Below are positions 22,088 to 31,769 of a stretch of 64,000 nucleotides of DNA, one piece after another (positions within the stretch are counted from its first letter, which is position 1; each line of letters opens with the position of its first letter). Below the pieces are notes generated by a model, which had not been told where the DNA came from, made no database searches, and worked only from the letters and a program-made list of their open reading frames with translations. The position numbers and the translations under genes were made by a program. The DNA is from Curvularia sp. ZM96 (taxonomy: Eukaryota; Ascomycota; Dothideomycetes; Pleosporales; Pleosporaceae). The stretch is from contig JAJGBQ010000005.1 of the NCBI GenBank assembly GCA_022457065.1, forward strand, positions 2,108,001-2,172,000, given 5' to 3'.

Positions 22088-25000
22088 ATGCTTGCACGAG
22101 CAGCCGGACGAAAACTGCGCAAAAATGCCTTTACGACGCCCACAACTCTTTCAGATCAACTAACACTGCCGTGGTTATGCCCTGCGCTGTCGCGTGCAAA
22201 TTCACACACACCCTCCATAGCTGCACATCGCAGCGCACACGACTCAACACCCCGGCGGCGACAACGACGGTTATCGCTTTCCCTTTCCCTCTCCCCTTCC
22301 GCACGTCATGAAACACGCTCCCTCGCTACGACGGCCGAACTACAGCCCCCGCCTCCCTCGCCGCTGCCGTTCAATCCCTTCTCCCAAGCCTTTGGCCGCC
22401 AATTACCCCACGCCGACCTCGCCCATCTCCCACCATGGGACACCGTCAATCCTCTGGTTGTACATGAGTCCTTGACTTCCACACCACAACTTCGAGCCGT
22501 TCCGGGCGTTGGTAGCGACCCTACAGAACTCCACCAAAACCTGTACGCCTGTCTACGGGTCGGGCGTACAGATCGTGCTGCTATAATCATCAACCGACTT
22601 ATGTCTGTGTACCGACCGGACGCCCCCGAAGTAATCGATGCCCACAATGTATACCTCCAGACCCTGTTGGACTTGGGCCAAACGGATACCAAAGCCTCTG
22701 CAATGGAAAAAATCCAGACGTGGTATGAAACAAAGATGCTGCGAAAAGCCGTTCAACCAAATGCGCAGACATTTGTCACTCTGATACGCTCCGCTATGCA
22801 TTTCCTCGAGCATGGTGCAGCAGAAGACGCTGTCCGGGATTACATCACAGCTGCTCGTGAGCATGGTGAACACGTTGTCGACAGCATCAACGCCTCGCCT
22901 GACTTCTCCGATGAAGAGTGGGACCTTTTGATCCGTCTGCAGCCGGAATCGTTCAATGAGCCTCCCCCAGTCGAGCAAGTTCAACATCTCCATGTCAGCA
23001 CACCTGTCGGTCGGAACAACCTCATCGCGCACGGCTTGGTATCGCATCCTGCACAGGAAATCAAGCCTGTCCAGCAGAAAGGCATGGGTTTAGACTCATT
23101 GAAGGAAGCTCTCAGCATTTTTGACCATGGCGAGCGCGTCCCTTACCCACACGACATGGATGGCACCCAAGAAGAGAAGGATCAAGCCTATGCTTACGCA
23201 AGGCAACTGCAGATGGAACAGGATGGTATTGATGCAGCGGTCAAGAGGTGGAAGGCTGAGGACGAGAAATTACAGGAAATGGGCATCCATGGCGTTATGA
23301 ACAAGAAGCCTATCCAGGCCATGATGTATGGATGGTATACTGCTCTCGTACCGCTCTTCAAAAAGCGCATTGAGCATGCCAGGCGGGTCCTATCAGAGCC
23401 TCCAAAGGCTACCAATCGAGACGACGCCCACGAATACGGAGTCTGGCTCGAGCGATGCAGCCCTGAGAAGCTGGCAGCTATCACCGTTGCTCGTACCACC
23501 CAGGCTGCAGTCAAAGGCAAAGGCGAGGACAGCTCCGCCCTTAAGATATCAGCCTTATCCATTGCTGTGGGTAACGACATCGAGGACTACCTTAACAGTG
23601 AATCTCAAACTCGCAGGGATGCCTTCCTCAAAAAGCAACGGAAGCAAACACGCCTCAATCTGGTCAACACACTCTCCAAATCGGGCCTCACGCTCTCTTC
23701 TGAATCAGCGATACAGCCTGGGGACAACAACTTGCTCAGATTTGAGAAGGCTGACATGCCTCTTTCAGCCCGGACAAAACTTGGTGCCATGTGCATAGAA
23801 CAGTTACTCCAGTCTGCAACCCTCGTTGTGACTGCCAACGACCCAAGAACCGGCAAGCTTGTGTCGCGTAGCATGGCTGCTTTCCATCACCAGGTCGGTT
23901 TTCACCAAGGTAAAAAGCTTGGCTTTATAGTACCACATCATGAACTTTTGGCCAAAATGCGGACAGATTCTGTTCACAGCATTCAGACAGTCCGCTTGCC
24001 AATGGTTGTTGAACCAAAGCCGTGGACAAGTTTCGAAGATGGTGGATACTACACCGTTCCACAAAAGATCGTTCGACAGAAAGGTGGTGATATAGCTCAG
24101 CGGGCTTACGCTCAGCTGGCTATAGAGAATGGCGACATGTCCAAAGTCATGGCTGGGTTGGATGTGCTTGGACGAGTCCCTTGGCAAATCAATGCCTCTG
24201 TTTTCGACGTCATGGCCCGTGCCTGGAACGCTGGTGAGAGCATCGGTTCGCTTGTAGGTGAAGATGCCCTCGCAAGTTACGAGCGTCCTGTAGAGCCTCC
24301 TGCGGATGCATCATTCCAAGAACGGACGCAATGGAACAAGGCACTACAGGAGTATGAAAACACTATTGGTGGTCTTCATTCCCAACGGTGCTTTCAAAAC
24401 TTCCAACTCGAGACTGCCCGGGCATACGTCAACGAGAAAAAGATATTCTTCCCGCACAGTGTGGACTTCCGGGGTCGAGCATATCCAGTACCCCCTATCC
24501 TCAATCACATCGGTTCAGATGTCGCAAGAGGACTTCTCAAGTTTGCGCATGGTAAAGAGCTCGGTGCTGTCGGCCTGCAGTGGCTCAAGATCCACCTTGC
24601 CAACTTGTACGGTTTCGACAAGGCCAGCCTGCGAGAGCGGGAACAGTTCGCAATGGATAATATGAGTGAGATCTACGATTCAGCAAACAACCCACTCGGA
24701 GGCCGGCGGTGGTGGACTAAAGCCGAAGATCCATGGCAATGCCTGGCATGCTGCATGGAGTTGAAGAATGCTTTCGACCTGCCTGATCCAACTCGCTTTG
24801 TATCGCAACTACCCGTACATCAAGACGGAACCTGCAACGGGCTGCAGCATTATGCCGCTTTGGGTGGTGATCATGCAGGTGCTCGCCAAGTCAATCTTGA
24901 ACCTTCGGATAGACCACAGGACATCTACACTGGAGTGGCGGAGCTTGTGAAGGAGATGGTTGCTCAAGATGCCGGAAAAGGATTACCCGTTGCCACCTTC

Positions 25001-26380
25001 ATAAACGGTCATATCTCACGAAAAGTTGTGAAGCGGACCGTCATGACGAATGTGTATGGTGTCACGTTCATGGGTGCGAAACAGCAGGTCCAAGATGAGC
25101 TGCGCGGTATCTTTCCTCATTTTCAGCCTTCAGACAAGGTCAAGTCTCTGGGAAGTGTTGCGTTGTATGTCGCGCAAAAAATCTTCGAGGCCCTGGGAAA
25201 AATCTTCAATGGCGCGCAGGAGATCCAATACTGGTTGGGCGAATGTGGTGATCGTATCACAACTTCAATTTCCGCTGAACAGATCAAACGAATTCAAGAA
25301 CGATCCGAGGGAATGGACCCCGCAAAAACGCTATACGATCCGAAGTTTGCTACACCTAAAAGGATCACTGCACTCCAAATCAACAAGCTAAACAAGAACC
25401 TTGAGAAGTTCAAGACCAGCATCATATGGACCACCCCTCTTAAGATGCCCATTGTGCAGCCTTACAGGAAAGACAGCGTTCAAAAGATTAGAACAAAGAT
25501 ACAGGATATCACCGTCTCAAAGAGATCGCAACAGGATGAGGTTGACAAGCGCAAGCAGCTGCAAGCGTTTCCTCCAAACTTCATTCATTCTCTTGACGCC
25601 ACACACATGACTCTGTCAGCTCTGAAGGCCAATGAGATGGGCCTTGATTTCGCGGCAGTGCACGACAGTTTCTGGACACACGCGTCCGATATTCCCAATC
25701 TGAATGTTATTCTTCGTGATGCGTTCGTGCGCATGCACACCGAAGACATCATCGGCCGCCTTGCTGCCGAGTTCTCGGCGCGCTATGCAGGAGCCATGTA
25801 TCGTGCCACTCTCATCAACACCTCAGAGGTGGCTCGAAACATTACCAAATGGAGAATAGAACGTCGAAAGAAGGAAGGCAAGGCGCTGAGAGCTGGAGGA
25901 TCGACCCGAGGAGAGGCTACATTCGAAGAGGTTGCGCTTGAGGCTAAGCGCCAACAACTGTTACAGAGCGAAGACCCAAATGAAAGGAAACAGGGTGAGG
26001 AGATGGAAACACCAACTAGCATTTGGCTCGCAAATCAGGATCCAAAGGCGCTACATTCGTTCCGTCTCCAGCTGCTTGGTGAAACCAAAGAGAAAAAATC
26101 TGCAGAACGGCAAACAGAAATCAGGGACAAGGTCCTAGGTGGGGAAGCAGAGGCGGTTACCACCACCGAATCGACCATTGATGTTGTTCACAACGATGCA
26201 GAAGACCTTGCAAAAGACCCTCAGAGCGGTGGTCTTCATGGCAAGAAAAAGCCAGCCTCCCGTATTGCTGCTGACATAAACACAATTCAGGTCTGGGTTC
26301 CCTTGACCTTCCCTCCAATCCCCAAGAAAGGTGGCTGGGATGTTTCTCGTCTTCGGGAATCAAAGTACTTCTTCTCGTGA
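22088..26380 (+). CDS. rpo41: Mitochondrial DNA-directed RNA polymerase
   Basis: A single uninterrupted exon of 1430 aa from the first ATG. It transcribes the mitochondrial genome as a single-subunit, T7-like polymerase. The N-terminus is rich in Arg/Ser/Ala (MLARAAGRKLRKNAF), a mitochondrial targeting sequence followed by low-complexity SLSLSLSPS. The middle holds the N-terminal domain and pentatricopeptide-like region. Polymerase motifs are in order: DFRGRAYPVPPILNH; motif A HQDGTCNGLQHYAALGGD with the first catalytic Asp (codon near 24825); motif B RKVVKRTVMTNVYGVTFMGA (the O-helix Arg/Lys/Tyr); and motif C AVHDSFWTHASDI with the second catalytic Asp (near 25668). HSLDATHMTLS precedes motif C. 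All key residues are present. The acidic, low-complexity insertion near 1310-1400 before the end is common in fungal homologues. Confidence 0.97.
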   Translation: MLARAAGRKLRKNAFTTPTTLSDQLTLPWLCPALSRANSHTPSIAAHRSAHDSTPRRRQRRLSLSLSLSPSARHETRSLATTAELQPPPPSPLPFNPFSQAFGRQLPHADLAHLPPWDTVNPLVVHESLTSTPQLRAVPGVGSDPTELHQNLYACLRVGRTDRAAIIINRLMSVYRPDAPEVIDAHNVYLQTLLDLGQTDTKASAMEKIQTWYETKMLRKAVQPNAQTFVTLIRSAMHFLEHGAAEDAVRDYITAAREHGEHVVDSINASPDFSDEEWDLLIRLQPESFNEPPPVEQVQHLHVSTPVGRNNLIAHGLVSHPAQEIKPVQQKGMGLDSLKEALSIFDHGERVPYPHDMDGTQEEKDQAYAYARQLQMEQDGIDAAVKRWKAEDEKLQEMGIHGVMNKKPIQAMMYGWYTALVPLFKKRIEHARRVLSEPPKATNRDDAHEYGVWLERCSPEKLAAITVARTTQAAVKGKGEDSSALKISALSIAVGNDIEDYLNSESQTRRDAFLKKQRKQTRLNLVNTLSKSGLTLSSESAIQPGDNNLLRFEKADMPLSARTKLGAMCIEQLLQSATLVVTANDPRTGKLVSRSMAAFHHQVGFHQGKKLGFIVPHHELLAKMRTDSVHSIQTVRLPMVVEPKPWTSFEDGGYYTVPQKIVRQKGGDIAQRAYAQLAIENGDMSKVMAGLDVLGRVPWQINASVFDVMARAWNAGESIGSLVGEDALASYERPVEPPADASFQERTQWNKALQEYENTIGGLHSQRCFQNFQLETARAYVNEKKIFFPHSVDFRGRAYPVPPILNHIGSDVARGLLKFAHGKELGAVGLQWLKIHLANLYGFDKASLREREQFAMDNMSEIYDSANNPLGGRRWWTKAEDPWQCLACCMELKNAFDLPDPTRFVSQLPVHQDGTCNGLQHYAALGGDHAGARQVNLEPSDRPQDIYTGVAELVKEMVAQDAGKGLPVATFINGHISRKVVKRTVMTNVYGVTFMGAKQQVQDELRGIFPHFQPSDKVKSLGSVALYVAQKIFEALGKIFNGAQEIQYWLGECGDRITTSISAEQIKRIQERSEGMDPAKTLYDPKFATPKRITALQINKLNKNLEKFKTSIIWTTPLKMPIVQPYRKDSVQKIRTKIQDITVSKRSQQDEVDKRKQLQAFPPNFIHSLDATHMTLSALKANEMGLDFAAVHDSFWTHASDIPNLNVILRDAFVRMHTEDIIGRLAAEFSARYAGAMYRATLINTSEVARNITKWRIERRKKEGKALRAGGSTRGEATFEEVALEAKRQQLLQSEDPNERKQGEEMETPTSIWLANQDPKALHSFRLQLLGETKEKKSAERQTEIRDKVLGGEAEAVTTTESTIDVVHNDAEDLAKDPQSGGLHGKKKPASRIAADINTIQVWVPLTFPPIPKKGGWDVSRLRESKYFFS

Positions 26381-27257
26381 CTCAGTCCTGCACTTCGAGG
26401 CGATTCTGAACGCGAATTCTATGCACCAGGTGACTGCACGCCCATCACAGCGACGAGAGAGATTCTTAGAATTAGTGGGATGTTCAGATTGCAGGATGAG
26501 TGCGGGTGGCATGCCAGAATCAGCCCTCTGGCCTGGTGGAGGGAGGCAAACCCGGGGAGCTCAACAATCCAAGGAAGAAGGAGGAAAGCCGGCGAGATGA
26601 GAGGCAGGAAGAAAATTGCCTCTTAGATGTAATGATAGTAACTCCTCTTATCCTTGATGAATGAATGTATGTATTTTGTTACACAATAATCGATGCATAC
26701 CAGGAATCGCTCTGTTTTCTTCATATAGACATCTTGAAGTATAATCTCCTAATTGCAGAAGGAACGACCCCTTTCGTTTTGTGGCTGTAAAGTGGCAGTC
26801 GTCACAGACGATCGGTCAGGCAAAAGAGACTTGTGGAGGCTTTCGATCTTCACTTTGATCGCAAGGCATTGTCCGAAGCTTGAACAAAACCCGGGTGCTA
26901 GACGGATGGTCATTAGTAGGATAGCGAAAACTTTTGATCTTTCACTCCGTACACATGGCAGCAATAATACTATCACAGCAGATGCGGGTTGAAGTAATCG
27001 TTACTACAACAAGCTGAAGACAATTTATTGAAAATCAAGTCCTGACTCCCAAGCCCACTGTACCATCATTCGAAGCAGATGTCAGTTGAAATACGATGTT
27101 GGAGCTTCGAAAAAACAAAGTCCACCTAACATGATACGTCAAGCGAGACTATGTACAAACGAAAATGGGGATTTTTTACACGGGAGGACAAGCGCTTTGC
27201 CATCTTCCTTGTCGAAAGGAAATAGAGTGGTCGGAAACAAATGCCTGCAACAAAACA
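26381..27257. other. Convergent 3' intergenic region
   Basis: Between the stops of the mitochondrial RNA polymerase and ethylene-forming-enzyme-like genes. Open frames of up to 89 codons show no domain. The 3' UTRs of both genes should lie here. Confidence 0.5.
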
Positions 27258-28589
27258 TCAGATAGAAGCCCTTTCCGCAGGGATGGATTGAACCGGATGG
27301 ATTCCGGCTACACCAGGGATCTCCATGGCTGGGGTGTCACTCCAGCGAAGACTAGACGAGTTCAACATATCCATTCTTTCCTCAGCCCTCATTCGGTCTG
27401 CCGTAATTCTCTTTGGGTAGTTGCGCATGAACATATTCGTGAAGTGGGTTCCATAGTGGATTCCCTCTCTAGGTTCCTGACCAGCCTGGAATCCTGGCAA
27501 TGGCTTCATGACTGCGGAGAAGTTGGGTTCGTGGAAATAGGCAAATGCGAAGCGCTCACGGGTGTTGAGACCAACTTTGTGGGGCGTGGAGGGAAGGTAG
27601 GAGTTCGTGATGTACTGCATCATGTCGCCCTGGAATGTTGGTCAGGACTGGTAGCTCTGAGAAAATACAGAAGCATGACAACTTACTGGGAAAACAGTGA
27701 ACACGTCTGGCACAGGGGGAACGTAAACCCAGCCTTCAGCATCTTCGTGCTTACCAGCCGCGCTCTCCTTCCAGTTGGCGTAGGTCTCACCCTCAATCGG
27801 AGGCCGGATGAACAGACCCCCAACATCATCTTGAGCGGCAATCACCAGGAGACCATAGTCGGTATGTGAGCCAATGCCGCGACCAGCTTTGCCCTTTCCA
27901 TTGACATTGTTGGCCTCGGGGAAGCGCAGAATGCGCATATGGTGCCAGCCATCCTGCGTATACCGGGTCAGGGCATCACCGTCTCTCAAACCGAGACCCC
28001 AAGCAATGAGTTGCAGCATTTTTTCACCGCTTTCGCCTAGGTAGTCCATGTATGCTTGCATGACCGTCTTCATCTGACTAAAGGGCCAGGGGCACGGGCC
28101 GTGACACGGCCACTTTTGCTGAACGCGCGGATCAGAAAGTGCAAGATCCTTAGTGACGGTGAAAATCTCGCTATAGTCAGCGATGTTGTCAGTGATTTCC
28201 TCTCCAGAGGCAATGTACCCAGCGAAGGATTGATCATCGAGGCAAGTTGCTTTCTTCTTGTAGTCTAGGCCAAAGAACTTTTTACTGCAGAGAAAGGCTG
28301 CGTCAGCAAGCTTCCGGTTGATGGGATCCATGGAAATTTGAAGGATACCATCTCTCCTCCAAGCGTCGATCATGCTTTTGCCGAGAGCCTTGTCCGCCGC
28401 ACTACCACTTAGAGACTCAGGAAGCTCGAAAGTCTGAAGATGGCCAACAGTAGCTTTATGACCGGGTGGCATGGTAGAAGCCTTATAGTTAGCGACAGTT
28501 GCCAACCGCCGGACTAAGCCAGCTTGCGGGAATACTTGATGGGGTGTGCGGATCATTGCTTGGGTGTGAATCATAGCACGGGTTCCCAT
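27258..28589 (-). CDS. Ethylene-forming-enzyme-like 2-oxoglutarate/Fe(II) dioxygenase
   Basis: Two exons, 28589-27687 and 27629-27258, with a 57-bp intron (GTAAGT donor, CCAG acceptor), product 424 aa. It belongs to the non-heme iron dioxygenases and matches bacterial/Penicillium EFE along its length: LQTFELP near residue 51, IASGEE at 126-131, DGWHHMRILRFPE, GSHTDYGLLVIAAQDDVGG, STPHKVGLNTRERFAF, YFHEPNF and HFTNMFMR. Iron ligands map to His242, Asp244 and His318; the 2-oxoglutarate Arg to Arg327; the arginine-substrate contact of EFE to Arg219 (HHMR). EFE turns 2-oxoglutarate into ethylene while hydroxylating L-arginine. The first 49 residues have no counterpart in the bacterial enzyme and are Arg-rich without acidic residues, like a mitochondrial presequence; an internal Met at 40 could give a shorter form. 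Ethylene production itself is inference. Confidence 0.9.
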
Positions 28590-28703
28590 CTTCTCGGAGT
28601 CAAAGGATAATTGTAATATAAGAAAAATAACAACAGGCTATAAAAGATCTAGAGAGTTCAGAAGGTAGAGTGAAGACGTGTAAGGTTGGACTGAGACTGA
28701 TGC

Positions 28704-28712
28704 TCTTTATAT
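28704..28712 (-). promoter_or_regulatory. TATA box of the EFE-like gene
   Basis: Reads ATATAAAG on the minus strand, about 115 bp upstream of the start codon; well placed for the ATG at 28589. Confidence 0.5.
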
Positions 28713-31700
28713 GTACCTTTCCCTTTCACCTATATATCATTTTGCTTCGAGTACTCTAACCCAATCCCACCAGCTATTGCAACTACAGTTCTCATTCTTA
28801 CTAGGATTGGGGAATCAGTCTTTCTAAGCCACCCGGCCGGCGAAATTTTGCGGATATATGGCCTTATCTGGTTGGAGGCCTCAGCTGTACATGAAGATAT
28901 GGTTAAGAGGCAGGTCTAGCCCCACCAGTGCTAGGGGTTTTGGCCCGAGGGTTGAGCTCAACCAGAGATTCCGCAACATGACAACAAGGAATCAGGGCAC
29001 ATTCGGTGGACCGTCTCTACTAATCATCCGTGTGCTAAGAAAGCTGACATTAGGAGGTGGCCTAGAACAAATATCGTTTGAAACTATTATTGGCAGAGCA
29101 AAGAGCGGTACTCTTATCGCCTTCCTTTTAGAAAAGGTAAAACTCACTAGTGTATATGTCCTGCGGTACCGAGTTTCAAGGTAATATCAACCTGATGTTT
29201 CTACACTAATTAAATATGAGATCTCTGCTAACGAACACGTTGAAGAGATCTGAATTTCCGCACTGAAACGGTAAACATACCACCAGCTCAGCTTAATTAG
29301 GAACAGATGTAGGCAGCCCGGCTGATGGACGAGCTTGCTTCAAATGACCAAGTTGCCACCCTTAGAATCTGATAAAGATCGCTTAAATGACAACCTAGCA
29401 CACACCCATTGAAATTAGCTTTGCGCTAGGCCACGGCATACAGTGTAGTGTATCGAATGTGTGAATGTCGAATGATACACACAGGACATAATATATCTTA
29501 GGAAGAACAAGGATCTTAATAGAGGACCGTGACTGGTGCGGAGAATGAGTTGACCAGGTATTGAGTCAGAACCTTTCCTCCTGAACTTGATTGAACAGGG
29601 CTTTGGGTCCCGTGATCTATCGTTCTTTGCCCTTGAGACTACATATATGTATTTGCATACATATGTGTGGCTGCACTAGGGGTCGCGGAAACCTCGGGCG
29701 ACCAGCCCTCCTGGATTGTCAGAGGGTCTAGATCTTATGTCGGACGATAGCGAGCCGCAGGAGGGAGATACCAAGGATTTTCGGAGGGGTACCCCTGTAT
29801 CAAGGCTAAAAAGGTCCCTGTCTGGTCTCACATGTTCAGTCGCCGTCTAGCGGGGATCAACGGCGTTATACGGGCAGTTTTTTGCCTTGGCCGTTAAATC
29901 TTACTAAATAGAAAACTTTAGGCTATTTCTGGTTTAGACGCAGCATATAGTAGCTGATTTGCGTGTCATTAGCGCCGTAGTCTTACATTCCCCCATGTTA
30001 CGTAGACTCTGTGATTATTTTGAGCGCTGTAGAGGGTTTTGTGATTGGCGGAAGCTTGGAACAGGGTAAGATGAACCCCTTCAACGCACAGAGCTATTGT
30101 GCTGCTTATCCAAAGATGAGCAGTAGGGAAATGAGACCTTGATGCTCAAGACCTGCCCGATGCACGCAGCCACTAGGGCTGACATTTCATAGCTCTAAGT
30201 ATTACAACCGAGGCTTACCACGTGACGCCTTAGCAAGACGATTATGTTTCCTCAGTTGCTGACCGAGATATTACTACTTACTACAGATCTCACGGTCTTC
30301 GAATCTACCTTAGTTATTATTTTGATGTAGTATAAGGTGAGTAGGGACATGAGAGCTGGATAAAAGACGATGGATACACACGGCCCACCCTGACAGAAGA
30401 GTGCATTCAGACAAGCCCCGCCCTAGCACTTGGCTTCTATATGCCGGTACGTCATGAAGCTTATTGTTTCTAAGCCCGGCATCCCTTTATTCACTTGACG
30501 TATAAACTTTAACGTGCTTATCCCTGGTTGAATCAAGGATATGCCTTTATTTGAGATGCATAATTAATGTCAAAATCATCATTAGAGGCATAGCTGATGT
30601 AAAGAGAAAAGAAAGCGTCCACAGGCTTCTTGGAGTGCATCCCTACGGAAAACAGATCAAGATCGAAGCAAACTTACTCCTGATTTGGATGCTTACAAGT
30701 GATGCAACAGCAAGCTGCATCGAATTTCCCGCAACCCCCAGTACTACAAGGTCAATCGAAGAACTTGCTTATGAGTCTTGTAACTATAGGAGGGAGTTTA
30801 TGGAGTATATCCACAGCAAGCTATATCTTACAAAACTATTCAGGATAATGTACAAAGAGCTTCTTATATTCAGCCAGTGATCCCGAAGTAATTAAGAGGC
30901 CGTTCTCCTCTCCTCGGGCAACCATTTTAAAATGTACATGATAAAGTGAAGAACAAACGATTGTTCCCCTCATCAAAAGCATGGATCATGTGGCGTAGGA
31001 ATAGCGAAGGGATGACCATCCCACCAGCTCCTTTCCATTGGCCTGATGCGAATTAGCTCAATCTCTGGAACGCGCGGGAGGTAAGACTGGCCCTCGTCGT
31101 CAAAGGCCTTGTGTTTTGTTTCAGTTCTATGAATGTGCTTAGATGGGTGCAATTAAAGATAGGGAATCGTTTCCGCACCGGGGTGAGTTGCTGAAGATCA
31201 TGTGACGCCATTGACTTTTCCACTTACCCGGCCTGTCACGCTTGGAAATTCAACACTACAGTTCTATATTGTATTAAACAATACTTGTCTATAGGCTGAA
31301 TATTATATGTAAGCTCTTGGTAATAAGTACCGAACTAATAAATACTATGTGATGATTAAATTTATTACTTTTTCTTTCTAGCGTGAAGTATAAACTATTC
31401 TCTCTAAAGTAAGAATATATTAGAAGAAGATTAGCTATTCTTTTACGCGAAAGCTAGTAAGGTATAAAGAGCTTTAGAGATAATACTATCTTGCTAGCTT
31501 TTAAGTTCTATGTAGAAGCTTTAACCGCGCCTTAGCTAAAAGTTTGTCCCAGCTATCTTAAGACCACTTCGACTTGGCAATTGCTGATCTACCACTTGCA
31601 TCCCCAGCCTCCCAGGCTACGTGCGCAATACCTCTCGTCAGACCCAAAATTCTCTCAACCTTCTTAATGCGTAAGGCGTTTAGGCACAATAGTAATTGTG

Positions 31701-31769
31701 TGCTATTGGCTTCCCACGGTCCTAACAAGTTGAAAGTCTCAAACAGAGACATTTCCTTCTATTGTTTAA
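28713..31769. other. Long gene-poor transition region
   Basis: About 3 kb between the EFE-like gene and the Clr5-HET gene. Composition falls from normal to AT-rich by 31260-31560, where TA-dense, RIP-like sequence begins. Open frames at 28858-29184 and 30551-30880 have no recognisable domain and no splice support. A local inverted repeat (ATGTAT...ATACAT) lies near 29645-29665. Degraded mobile DNA is likely but I cannot name it. Confidence 0.45.

Noticed and set aside
30551..30880. A 109-codon frame in the transition zone
   Set aside because: No recognisable family and no transcription signals; could be a fragment of mobile DNA but nothing supports a gene.
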